64,000 bases of DNA, from the NCBI GenBank assembly GCA_964399195.1, contig CAYNPY010000008.1, forward strand, positions 4,724 to 68,723. The letters run 5' to 3'. The stretch's first letter is position 1, and every line of letters starts with the position of its first letter. The notes beneath the pieces are model-generated. The model did no database searches. It was not told where the DNA came from and saw only the letters and a list, made by a program, of their open reading frames with translations. A program made the position numbers and the translations under genes. This document shows positions 32,813 to 41,433 of the stretch, piece after piece. The stretch comes from CAINDZ01 sp964399195 (GTDB lineage Bacteria > Krumholzibacteriota > Krumholzibacteriia > LZORAL124-64-63).

Positions 32813-34783
32813 TCACTCGGCGAACAGGTCGCCGCCCACCATGTCGTCCGGCACCGGCACGCCGAACAGCGTCAGGATCGTCGGCGCCATGTCCACCAGC
32901 GCCGGGTCGGCGCGCCTGACCGGCCGGTTGACCAGCAGCACGCCGGGCACCTCGTCGGCGGCCATGCAGTGGTCGCCGCTCCACTTGAGCATGTTGTCGG
33001 AGAACTCGTGCTCCGGCAGGCGGCCCAGCGCCGACTCGTTGCTGCCTCGCCAGCCGCGGTGGTAGCCCACGACGATGTCCGGCCCGTCGTCGGCCAGCTC
33101 GCCGCGGTAGACCTGGTCGGCGCGGTAGGCGTACTTGATGGCGGGGCGGCCGTCGAGCGGGTCGGTGACGGCCTCCAGCCGGGCCTTCAGTTCGGCCAGC
33201 AGCGCCTGCTGCTCGGCGCCGGGCTGCACGACGCCCTCGCGCTCGCGCCCGGCCAGGTTCAGGTACAGACCGTTCAGCCCGACGGCGTAGGCGCGCGTCC
33301 GCGACCAGTCGACGTGGCGCAGCATGTCCACGTCGCCGGGCTGCGTCCCCTCCTCCAGCACCAGGTAGCCGTTGTTCAGCAGCCAGGTGTTGACGTGGAA
33401 GGCGCGGTTCCAGGGCGCGAACCCGTGGTCGCTCATCACCATCACCAGGGCGTCGTCGCCGACGCGGTCCAGCGTCACGCCCAGCGCGCGGTCCAGGTCC
33501 CGGTACACGTCGCGGATGCGGCCGGCATGGGCCGGATCGGCGTGCGCGTGCGTGGGCGAGCCCGCGTCCATGTTGCGCCACATCACGTGGCAGGTCTGGT
33601 CGGGCGAGTTGAAGTAGAAGAACAGAAGGCCGCGCCTGACCTTCGCGAACCGGTCCAGTTCGGCGCGCAGCTGGGCCAGGTGCTCGTCCATGACCAGGCG
33701 GCCCTGCTTGACGAAGTCCGCGTCGTCGAAGAAGCCGTTCTCCAGCGCGCTGGTGTCGTCGGGCAGGCCCTGCGTGTAGTAGCGGCCGGTCTGCTCGGCC
33801 AGTTCGCGGCTGTAGCCGCCGGGCGTGCTGATCGGCATCTCCGGGTGCATGGGATCCAGCTGCACCGGCGTGACGTACAGCTTCAGGTGCGGAGAAGTGC
33901 TGATCAGGTAGTAGCGGCAGATGCCGCGGACGGATTTCAGCAGCGGGACCATCGGGAACTCGACGGGTTCCCATTCGCTCCACTCGCCCTCGTTCAGCAC
34001 CACCTCGTGCGTGCCGGCGCGGAGCCAGACGGCGCGGCTGCGCGCGTCGACCACGCCCTCGACCGCGGCCAGCACCTCGGGGTCGCCGCGCCGCCAGGTG
34101 TTGCGGGGCCCGGCCAGCGTCGCGGTGAAGCGGCCGTCCTGCAGGTACACCGACTCGACGCGCCCGCCGGCCAGGTCGCGCTCGACGGGCGGGTCGGTCG
34201 TGATCAGCGTCGAGATGCCGTAGCTGCCGGTGATGTCGGGCGTGCCCATCCCCGACAGGCTGCGCACCTCGCAGTCGACGGGCGGAAAGTTGGACGGCAC
34301 CTTGAAGATGGTGGCGTCGACGCCGGCGGCCGGCAGCAGCTCCCAGAACGCCGTCCCCTGCCGCAGGTTCTCCACCTTGCCGCTGCCGCGCGGGATCTTC
34401 CACCGGCCCAGCTTCCAGAACTTGTCCGGCGCCTTGGCCTCGCTGGCCGAGAAGCGCGGCAGCATCGTCCGCGGGTCGCGGTGGATGAAGTCGAAGATGC
34501 CGTGGCCGCCCGGGTCGCGCCCGGTGATGAAGTTCGACCAGGCCACCGGCGACTGCGGCGGGATGGCGGTGCCGAACGGCAGCACCGTGGCCCCGCGGTC
34601 CAGGAAGCGGCGGAAGTTAGGCAGCTCGCCCTCGTCGAGGTATTGCCGCAACAACTGCGGGTCCATGCCGTCGAAACCGAGGATCACCACGCGCGGCCCC
34701 TCGTTCGCGGCCGCCGCGAAGCAGGCCGTCGGGACCAGCGCCCAGGCCAGCAGCAGCAAGGTCATCGCGCGCCTGGCGCTCAT
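32813..34783 (-). CDS. Exported alkaline-phosphatase-superfamily phosphodiesterase
   Basis: 656 residues. The ATG at 34783 overlaps the upstream stop (ATGA), GGGGAGG ribosome site. Signal peptide MSARRAMTLLLLAWALVPTA with cleavage near CFAAAA. Superfamily pattern: RVVILGFDGMDPQLLRQYL (metal Asp), PQSPVAWSNFITGRDPGGHG (nucleophile Ser/Thr region), VMVMSDHGFAPWNRAFHVNT (metal Asp-His), and SGDHCMAADEVPGVLLVNRP near the C-terminus (last metal His). An insert of ~150 residues (about 130-290) is beta-rich. Close paralogue of the next protein upstream, with the same segment order. Periplasmic; substrate unknown. Confidence 0.88.
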   Translation of the reverse strand: MSARRAMTLLLLAWALVPTACFAAAANEGPRVVILGFDGMDPQLLRQYLDEGELPNFRRFLDRGATVLPFGTAIPPQSPVAWSNFITGRDPGGHGIFDFIHRDPRTMLPRFSASEAKAPDKFWKLGRWKIPRGSGKVENLRQGTAFWELLPAAGVDATIFKVPSNFPPVDCEVRSLSGMGTPDITGSYGISTLITTDPPVERDLAGGRVESVYLQDGRFTATLAGPRNTWRRGDPEVLAAVEGVVDARSRAVWLRAGTHEVVLNEGEWSEWEPVEFPMVPLLKSVRGICRYYLISTSPHLKLYVTPVQLDPMHPEMPISTPGGYSRELAEQTGRYYTQGLPDDTSALENGFFDDADFVKQGRLVMDEHLAQLRAELDRFAKVRRGLLFFYFNSPDQTCHVMWRNMDAGSPTHAHADPAHAGRIRDVYRDLDRALGVTLDRVGDDALVMVMSDHGFAPWNRAFHVNTWLLNNGYLVLEEGTQPGDVDMLRHVDWSRTRAYAVGLNGLYLNLAGREREGVVQPGAEQQALLAELKARLEAVTDPLDGRPAIKYAYRADQVYRGELADDGPDIVVGYHRGWRGSNESALGRLPEHEFSDNMLKWSGDHCMAADEVPGVLLVNRPVRRADPALVDMAPTILTLFGVPVPDDMVGGDLFAE

Positions 34784-36888
34784 GCCGCCTCCCCGTCCGC
34801 GCTGAAGATGCTGCGCCCGGTCATGTGCGCCGGCCGCGGCAGGCCCAGCAGGTCCAGCACCGTGGGCGCCAGGTCCACCAGGCTCGGCTTGCCCGCCGCG
34901 AACGGCAGCGAGCTGAACAGGACGCCCGGCACCTGCCGGGGGTCCATGCAGTGGTCGCCCGACCAGCTGCGGGTGTTGTCGCTGATCACGTCGCCGCCGA
35001 CGGCGCCGACCGCCGCGTCCCAGTCCGCGCGGTAGCCGGGCTTGTAGCCGACGATGACGTCGGGCCCGTTCTCGCGGTAGGGACCGCGGTAGATGTCCTC
35101 GCCGGCCCACAGCTCGGTGATGGCTTCCTGGCCGCCGCGGCCGGGGTCGGGCAGCCCGCGCAGGCGTTCGATGAGTTCGCGCTTGAGCGCGGGCGCGTCG
35201 GCCGGTTCCACGCAGCCGTCGTGCTCGCGTCCCTTGACGTTCAGGTAGAAGCCGGCCAGCCCGTTGGTGTAGGCGCGCGTGCGCGGCCAGTCGATGTCGC
35301 CGACCTCGAAGCGCGTGCCCGGCGCGACGGCCGGCAGCGGTCCGCCGGCGGGATCGGACTTCAGGAACAGGTAACCGTTCTCGCGGAACCAGGCGTTGAG
35401 GTTCACCCCGCGCTGGAACTGCTTGAAGCCGTGGTCGCTGGCCACCAGCAGGACGTCGCCCGGGCGCAGCCGCGCGCGCGTCTCGCCGACCAGCGCGTCC
35501 GCGCGCCGGTACAGGTCCAGGATCGCGTCCTTGTGCCGCTCGGTGTCCTTGCCGCGGTTGGCCGGGTGCTCGGGGTCCAGGTAGCGGAAGAACATGTGCT
35601 GGATGCGGTCGGTGGCGTCGAAGACCACCGAGACCACGCCCTCGGGCGTGCGGTCCAGCGCGTGCAGGAACTGCCGCCGGCGTTCCTCGTGGATGGCGTA
35701 GGCCTGCTCCAGGAAGGCCTGCTCGTCGATGACGCGCTCGTTCAGCGCCCAGGTGTCCTCCGCCAGCCCCAGGGTGGCGTAGGGCCCGTGCAGCTTCGCC
35801 AGCGTCAGCGCCAGGTGCGGCGGGTTGCTGATGGGCACCGCCGGCTTGCCCGGATCGATGTGCAGCGGCGTGACGTAGAACGCAAAGCGCGGCGCGAACG
35901 AGGTCACGCGCAGGCGGCAGATCCCGTGCGCCTGCCGCGGGCCGCGGCCGAAGGCGACGGGGATCCAGTCGGAGTACTCGTCCGGGCCCAGCGTGAACGC
36001 GCGGCCGGCCAGCGTGAACGTCGCGCGCGCGCCGGCGCGGTCGAGCGTCACGGTCACGGGCGCGGTCAGCGGCCCGCGGCCGTCGGGAGCGTCCGGGCCC
36101 GGCAGCTCGCCGCGGAAGCGGTCGTTCCCGTCGCGCGTCAGGGTCAGTCGCACCCCGCCGGTGGTCGCCGGCCCGCCGGCGCCGCCGTCCGCGCCGGGCT
36201 CGCGGAACTCCGTGAACGTCCCCTGCGTGCCGCGCAGGTCGGGCACGCACATCGCCGACAGCAGCTTGCCGCCGAAGCGGTCGGGCGGGAACGTGATCGG
36301 CACGCGCAGGATGCTGCTGGCGATGCCGGCTTCGGCGCACGTCGTCCAGAACGGCTTGCTGCGCTTGAGCGACTCGAAGGGGTGGCCGCCGCCGGGCAGC
36401 TTCAGCGGGCCCAGGCGGCGCTGCGGCGCGCGGCGCAGGCGCGTCGACGACAGCGTGGGCAGGTGCGTCTGCCGGTCGCGCGTCAGGAAGTCGAAGATGT
36501 TGTGGCCGGAGGCGTCCACTCCCGTGGCAAAGGTGGACCAGCCCACCGGCGACATCGCCGGCCAGGTGGTGCCCAGCGGCCGGAAGCCGCCCTCGCGCCG
36601 CAGCGCGTCCAGGTGGGGCAGGTGGCCCTCGTCCATCCAGCGCCGCGCCAGGATCGGATCGAGCCCGTCCAGTCCGAGCACGACCACGCGGCGGGCCCGC
36701 GCGCCCTTGCGGCGGCCGCGCCCGCGCAGCGAACGCACCGTCACGCGCGCCGGCCACAGCAGCAGCGCCAGCAGCGCCAGCGCGATGCCGGCCAAGGCGA
36801 ACAGGAACGAGCCGCCCAGGGCGAAGCCGGCGCCCGGGCCGATGTAGGCCGGGACCGGGACCAGGCTGGCCAGGACGATGGGCGGCAT
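34780..36888 (-). CDS. Membrane-anchored alkaline-phosphatase-superfamily phosphodiesterase
   Basis: 702 residues from the ATG at 36888 (GAGGAA about 10 nt upstream); the longer open frame is Arg-rich and lacks a start signal. Starts with two hydrophobic stretches (MPPIVLASLVPVPAYIGPGA, then SFLFALAGIALALLALLLWP), so N-terminally anchored. Core motifs: RVVVLGLDGLDPILARRWMD, AMSPVGWSTFATGVDASGHN, VLLVASDHGFKQFQRGVNLN and SWSGDHCMDPRQVPGVLFSS. First gene of the six-gene minus-strand cluster; upstream is an A+T-rich region with a Fur-box-like sequence. Paralogue of the next gene, so an ancestral duplication kept both as anchored and soluble forms. Confidence 0.88.
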   Translation of the reverse strand: MPPIVLASLVPVPAYIGPGAGFALGGSFLFALAGIALALLALLLWPARVTVRSLRGRGRRKGARARRVVVLGLDGLDPILARRWMDEGHLPHLDALRREGGFRPLGTTWPAMSPVGWSTFATGVDASGHNIFDFLTRDRQTHLPTLSSTRLRRAPQRRLGPLKLPGGGHPFESLKRSKPFWTTCAEAGIASSILRVPITFPPDRFGGKLLSAMCVPDLRGTQGTFTEFREPGADGGAGGPATTGGVRLTLTRDGNDRFRGELPGPDAPDGRGPLTAPVTVTLDRAGARATFTLAGRAFTLGPDEYSDWIPVAFGRGPRQAHGICRLRVTSFAPRFAFYVTPLHIDPGKPAVPISNPPHLALTLAKLHGPYATLGLAEDTWALNERVIDEQAFLEQAYAIHEERRRQFLHALDRTPEGVVSVVFDATDRIQHMFFRYLDPEHPANRGKDTERHKDAILDLYRRADALVGETRARLRPGDVLLVASDHGFKQFQRGVNLNAWFRENGYLFLKSDPAGGPLPAVAPGTRFEVGDIDWPRTRAYTNGLAGFYLNVKGREHDGCVEPADAPALKRELIERLRGLPDPGRGGQEAITELWAGEDIYRGPYRENGPDVIVGYKPGYRADWDAAVGAVGGDVISDNTRSWSGDHCMDPRQVPGVLFSSLPFAAGKPSLVDLAPTVLDLLGLPRPAHMTGRSIFSADGEAA

Positions 36889-37242
36889 CGGCGGCGGATT
36901 CCTCGTTGACGGGCAGTCGAAGGCGCGCGGTCGCTGCGACCGGCGCCGGATGGTAACCGGGGCCCGAAGGCGCGGCAACCCGGCGGCGACGAGACGGTTC
37001 CCGCGCCGCGGCGCCCTTCGCCAGTCCGGATCCGATGGGACCGTTCGATAATGATAATCTTTTTTGAACAGCAGGGCGACAGAAAAAACGCCACCCAGAC
37101 AACAACATCTTACAAAATAAGGAGATAGACTTTCAGACGACCCTCAAGCCCGCCGGCAATCGGCCGATAGAACGCCCACGTAGCCGGACGGACGCCCCGC
37201 CCAGCGGGCCACCGCTTGGGCCCGAACCGGAAAGACGCGGCG
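36889..37242. other. A+T-rich divergent intergenic region
   Basis: 354 nt between the phosphodiesterase cluster and the plus-strand gene at 37243. Positions 37041-37140 are markedly A+T-rich against a very G+C-rich background and include the Fur-box-like sequence, two A runs and an orphan AAGGAGAT with no start codon at a usable distance. Probably holds both divergent promoters; I cannot fix their -10/-35 pairs. Confidence 0.5.
37047..37065. promoter_or_regulatory. Fur-box-like sequence
   Basis: GATAATGATAATC followed by TTTTTT: 16 of 19 positions match the classical Fur consensus GATAATGATAATCATTATC. The match is half-sided and the tract is A+T-rich, so chance or a plain -10 element remains possible. 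Confidence 0.35.
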
Positions 37243-39168
37243 ATGACGATGTTCACGGTCGATCGCGACGAGCTGCTCGACAGCGCAGGACGCCCCGTGC
37301 GGCCGCACGTGAGCACGATCGTGCACGCGCTGGACCGGCTGCTGACGGTCGCCACCTACTACGCCGCCGAGCACGAGCAGTACCTGCGGGCGTCCGAGAC
37401 CGCCGCCGCCATGCTGACGGAGGCGATGTGCCCGCGCCAGACCGTCGCGTTCGAGATCGCGGCTGACGGCCTGGTCGTCGACGGCGTCACGATCGATCCG
37501 CGGCAGAAACCGGCGCGCCAGCTGCACGCGCTGCTGGTCGGCCTTGACCTCGCGCGCCTGTCGATCTCGGCCCGCCTGAATGCGGCCGACCTGCGGCAGG
37601 CGCTGGCCGCGTTCCAGGAACACCGGCAGACACGGCTGCGCGCCCACAGCTTCCGCACGCTGGCCATCGCCGGGCTGCCGTCGACGGTCAGCGCCGACAG
37701 CCGCCGCGTCGGCGAGGCGTCCAAAGCGAACGAGGCCCGTCCGACCGGCAGCGGCGACGAACTGGACGTCCTGCTCGACGCCTGGAGCGAGACGACAGGC
37801 CCGGCGCCGGCCGGGAGCCCGGTGCGCGAAGAGTTCCTGCGCGAGCTGATGGCGGTGCTGGAGTCCGCCGCGGTGAATCTCGCGGATGAGGGCCAGACCG
37901 CCGACGACGCGGGCGACGCCGAGAGCCCGCGCATCACGGCCGCCGAACTCGCCGAGATCCGCGCGGGCGTCGAGCGGCTGCTGGAGCGCGACCCCGGCGC
38001 CCAGGCGATCACGGCGTTGATGGATCTGGCGCGGCGCACGCTGGAGCTGAGCGGCGACCCCGACAAGGCGCGGCTCGTGTTCGAGCAGCTCCGCAAGCGC
38101 CTGGACGACCAGGACGTCGGCCCCGATGACGCGCCGCCGCCCGACCGCGGGCTGGCCGAGGACGTCTCGGCGCTCGAACGCCGCGTCCGCGAACTGGCGG
38201 AGCGCCCGGAGCCGTTGGCGGCGCCCCAGGTCTCGGCCCGGCGGGATCAGCTGGCCGTCTGCTTCCGGGTGCTCGGCGCCGGGCGTCGGGATGCCGCCCT
38301 GGCGGCGGCGGAATCGCTGCTGGTCGAAGCCTGCGGTTCGCCGGAGATCGGCGTCGCCGAGGTGGCCACGCTCGCGGACGCCCTGCAGGAGCTGGCCCGG
38401 CGCGGGCTCGGGGCGGAGATCGACCATGCGCTGCCGCCGCTGCTGGCGGCCCTGCGCGCCCAGCGGCCGGATCTGCTGGTGCACCTGTGGAACGGGCTCG
38501 ACCCCGAGCTGGAAGCGCCGGCGCTGGAACTGCTCTGGCCGCACCTGGTCAACGACCTCGCCCTGGGACTGGACCCGGCGACCGAGCCGGCGGCCGCGCG
38601 CTGCTGCCAGGCGGCCGGCGCAGTGGACCTTGGGGCCGCCCTGCGCCTGGCGCCCCGTTTCCTGGTCCTTCCCGCCGCCGCGCGCGCGACGGTGTCCGAC
38701 CAGGTGTTCCTGGTGCCGCCGTTGCGCGCCAGGGGAGTGCACGCGGTACTGCTCCAGGGCGCCGCCGCCGAACGCCACACCACCCGGCTGCGGCGCGAAC
38801 TGCAACAGCGGCCGCCGGACCGCCTCACCGGGCTGATCGTCGCCGCCTGCGCCGACGGCGACGTGGCCGACGCCGGCCTGCTCCTGGAGATCCTCCGCGA
38901 GGCCGGTTCCGCGCAGCCGTCCCCGGCCTACGGGGCCTTCGCGGCCGCGCTGCTGACCGACACGCTCGCGGCGCTGCCGCGCGAACGCCGCGACGAGCCG
39001 TGGACGGCCGACGCCGTGGCCTGGCTGGCGGCGAACGAATCGGCGCGCGCGGCCGAACTGCTGCGCCGCATCGCGGGCGAGCGCCGCTGGCTCGTGAGCG
39101 CCGCCTGGCCGGAGTCCTGCCGGGCCGCCGCCCGGGGCGCGGCGCCGAACCCGCAGAAGGAGCGCTGA
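37243..39168 (+). CDS. Helical protein with HD-GYP-type N-terminal sensor domain
   Basis: 641 residues, ATG 37243 or 37249; no signal peptide. Residues ~20-125 (HALDRLLTVATYYAAEHEQY ... FEIAADGLVVDGVTIDPRQK ... LLVGLDLARLSISARLNAAD) resemble the N-terminal ~120 residues of the next gene's HD-GYP protein, and this domain type often precedes HD-GYP or HEAT-repeat regions. The rest is all helix, Leu/Ala/Arg-rich, consistent with HEAT/ARM-like repeats, and has no catalytic motif. One nucleotide separates it from the HD-GYP gene, so the two are coupled. Inferred to be a regulator or scaffold for the cyclic-di-nucleotide phosphodiesterase. Confidence 0.7.
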   Translation: MTMFTVDRDELLDSAGRPVRPHVSTIVHALDRLLTVATYYAAEHEQYLRASETAAAMLTEAMCPRQTVAFEIAADGLVVDGVTIDPRQKPARQLHALLVGLDLARLSISARLNAADLRQALAAFQEHRQTRLRAHSFRTLAIAGLPSTVSADSRRVGEASKANEARPTGSGDELDVLLDAWSETTGPAPAGSPVREEFLRELMAVLESAAVNLADEGQTADDAGDAESPRITAAELAEIRAGVERLLERDPGAQAITALMDLARRTLELSGDPDKARLVFEQLRKRLDDQDVGPDDAPPPDRGLAEDVSALERRVRELAERPEPLAAPQVSARRDQLAVCFRVLGAGRRDAALAAAESLLVEACGSPEIGVAEVATLADALQELARRGLGAEIDHALPPLLAALRAQRPDLLVHLWNGLDPELEAPALELLWPHLVNDLALGLDPATEPAAARCCQAAGAVDLGAALRLAPRFLVLPAAARATVSDQVFLVPPLRARGVHAVLLQGAAAERHTTRLRRELQQRPPDRLTGLIVAACADGDVADAGLLLEILREAGSAQPSPAYGAFAAALLTDTLAALPRERRDEPWTADAVAWLAANESARAAELLRRIAGERRWLVSAAWPESCRAAARGAAPNPQKER

Positions 39169-39169
39169 C

Positions 39170-40573
39170 GTGGAACAGCGGTTCGGCGACCTGATCATCC
39201 GCCTGGCCAACGGCATCAGCCACCGGCGCATGTACTTCGACACGCACCCGCGCGTCGTCGCCGCCGCGCGCGAGGTTGCGGCCGAACTGGCCGCGCTGCT
39301 GCGCGACAGCGGCGAGGCCTCGTTCGCGTTCGGCGTCCACGGCGGCAAGTTCGTGCGCAACGGCCGCTACCTGGTGGGCCCGTCCATCGCCGGGCGGGCC
39401 CTGATCGACTTCGCCGAACGTCTCCGGTGCGGCGGCTTCTCCTTCGACGAGACGGTCACCGCCGGCGACCTGGTGGCGTTCTTCCGGCTGGGCGCCGACC
39501 GGACCGTCGCCTGCGGCGGTCTCGAGGAAGCCAGGGCCGCCTTCGCGCGGGAAGGGCTCGGCCGCATCGGACTGGCCGAGCTGTTGTCCGAGCAGGGCGA
39601 TCTCGACGCCGACGGGCAGGACGATCCGCTGGCGACGGTCTGCGGCGCCGACGACTTCGCGCCGCTGGTCGAGGTCTACCAGTCCATGTACGACGCCGTC
39701 TCGACGAACGCGCTGGCCGTCAGCGACAGTGGGGCGGTCGACGTGGACCGGGCGCGGGCGGCCGGGGCGGGCCTGGTCGGGTTGACCGCCAGCGCCTCGC
39801 TCGACGTCATGCAGTTCCTGCGCTACCCGGACTACGACAGCTACACGATCGGGCACTCGGTGCGCGTGGCGGCCCTCTCGGCGCTGCTGGGACGCGCGCT
39901 CGGCTGGCCCGAGGCGCTGGTCACCGAACTGGCGGCCGCGGGCCTGCTGCACGACCTGGGCAAGGGACGCATCCCGCCGGAGATCCTCTTCAAGCCCGGG
40001 CGGCTGGACGCCGACGAGCGTCGCGTGGTGGAAACGCATCCGGAGGTCGGCGCGCACATCCTCCTGGAGAACGGCGAGCGGTCGGCGCTGGTCCTGGCGG
40101 CGACCTGGGGCCATCACCAGCGGCACGACCGCGGCGGCTACCCGCGCCTGCCGGGCTGGCACGAGCCGGGCGTCGTCGCCGAACTGGTGCACGTCTGCGA
40201 CGTCTTCGAGGCCCTGACGGCGCGGCGACCCTACAAGCAGCCGCTGTCGCCGGCCCGCGCGTTCGAGATGATGCTGGGCGACGCCGCCGGCTTCCACCCG
40301 CGCCTGCTGGCGGCGCTGATCCGCACGCTGGGCCTGTACCCGCCCGGGAGCGAGGTGCGGCTGAGCGACGGCCGGCGGGCGGTCGTCGTCGCGCCCGGCG
40401 ATGCCCTGGACCGGCCGCGGGTCCGCGCAACACACCTTCGCGGCGGTGCACCCGTCGCGCGCGAGGAGCAGCCCGCCCTGGATCTGGGCTGCGAGCCCGG
40501 ACTGCGCGTCGCGGAACTGTTCACGGTCGGCACGGGCGACGAGCCCGTGGCAGCCCTGGGGGCCTCACGATGA
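39170..40573 (+). CDS. HD-GYP domain protein, probable c-di-GMP phosphodiesterase
   Basis: 467 residues from a GTG start 1 nt after the upstream stop. N-terminal sensor-like domain (about 20-125: YFDTHPRVVAAAREVAAELA ... FAFGVHGGKFVRNGRYLVGP). HD-GYP domain at ~215-395: first metal His in YTIGHSVRVAALSALLGRAL, the HD pair in GLLHDLGKGRIPPEILFKPG, ETHPEVGAHILLE, HHQRHDRGGYPRLPG (the GYP signature) and HVCDVFEALTARRPYKQPL. All metal ligands and the GYP motif appear intact, so activity against c-di-GMP is expected. The C-terminal ~70 residues lack motifs. Overlaps proC by 4 nt (ATGA). Confidence 0.9.
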   Translation: MEQRFGDLIIRLANGISHRRMYFDTHPRVVAAAREVAAELAALLRDSGEASFAFGVHGGKFVRNGRYLVGPSIAGRALIDFAERLRCGGFSFDETVTAGDLVAFFRLGADRTVACGGLEEARAAFAREGLGRIGLAELLSEQGDLDADGQDDPLATVCGADDFAPLVEVYQSMYDAVSTNALAVSDSGAVDVDRARAAGAGLVGLTASASLDVMQFLRYPDYDSYTIGHSVRVAALSALLGRALGWPEALVTELAAAGLLHDLGKGRIPPEILFKPGRLDADERRVVETHPEVGAHILLENGERSALVLAATWGHHQRHDRGGYPRLPGWHEPGVVAELVHVCDVFEALTARRPYKQPLSPARAFEMMLGDAAGFHPRLLAALIRTLGLYPPGSEVRLSDGRRAVVVAPGDALDRPRVRATHLRGGAPVAREEQPALDLGCEPGLRVAELFTVGTGDEPVAALGASR

Positions 40574-41394
40574 ACATGCACACCGGTATGGGAGGCGTCG
40601 CCATCCTCGGCGCCGGCAACATCGGCACCGCGCTGGCCGAAGGACTCGTCCGTTCGGGCGGCCGTCGCCCCGGCGACGTGACGGTGACGCGGCGGCGCCC
40701 CGAGGCGCTGGCCGCCCTGGCCGCGCGCGGCTTCGCCGTGACGACGGACAACGCCGCGGCGGTGCGCAGCGCCGACGTGGTGGTCGTGGCCGTGCAGCCC
40801 GGCCAGCTCGACCCGCTCCTGGACGGCATCGCAGGCGCCCTGGACATCGACCGTCACGTCGTGGTCTCGGTGGTCTCGGGCGCCGGCATCGCGGCGATCC
40901 GCGCCCGGCTGCCCGTGGGCGTCCCGGTCGTGCGCGCCATGCCCAACACCGCGCTTTCGATCGGCGAATCGATGACGACGCTGGCGGCCGACCCGGGCAG
41001 CGACGCCGCGCTCGAGCGCGCCCGCGGCCTGTTCGCCCCGCTCGGGCAGACGCTGATCATCGGCGAGAGCCACATCGGCGCCGCCACCGCCCTGGCGGCC
41101 TGCGGCGTGGCGTTCTTCCTGCGCGCGATCCGCGCCGCCTCGCAGGGCGGCATCGAGATCGGCTTCCACCCCGAGGAAGCGCTGCTGATGGCGGCCCAGA
41201 CCGCGCGCGGGGCGGCATCGCTTCTGCTGACCGGCGGCAACCACCCCGAGGCGGAGATCGACCGCGTGACGACGCCGCGCGGCTGCACCATCGCCGGCCT
41301 GAACCAGATGGAGCATGAGGGCTTCAGCTCGTCGCTGATCCGCGGCATCGTGCTGTCGGCGGAGAAGGCCGACCGGCTCTACGCGCTCGAGTAG
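40570..41394 (+). CDS. proC: Pyrroline-5-carboxylate reductase
   Basis: 274 residues, typical length. Rossmann start GGVAILGAGNIGTALAEGLV, VVVAVQPGQLDPLLDGI, the MPNTALSIGESMTTLA block, and the proline-domain signature TTPRGCTIAGLNQMEHEGFS. Catalyses NAD(P)H reduction of 1-pyrroline-5-carboxylate to proline, the last step of proline synthesis; cytoplasmic and usually decameric. The ATG lies within the stop of the HD-GYP gene, so it is translated from the same message, an uncommon pairing with a signalling gene. Confidence 0.96.
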   Translation: MNMHTGMGGVAILGAGNIGTALAEGLVRSGGRRPGDVTVTRRRPEALAALAARGFAVTTDNAAAVRSADVVVVAVQPGQLDPLLDGIAGALDIDRHVVVSVVSGAGIAAIRARLPVGVPVVRAMPNTALSIGESMTTLAADPGSDAALERARGLFAPLGQTLIIGESHIGAATALAACGVAFFLRAIRAASQGGIEIGFHPEEALLMAAQTARGAASLLLTGGNHPEAEIDRVTTPRGCTIAGLNQMEHEGFSSSLIRGIVLSAEKADRLYALE

Positions 41395-41433
41395 GCCTCG
41401 TTCGCGCGGCGCCCCCGCCGTCCTGCCGAGCGC

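Noticed and set aside
37080..37140. Possible small gene after AAGGAGAT in the A+T-rich patch
   Set aside because: No ATG, GTG or TTG lies at a usable distance downstream.
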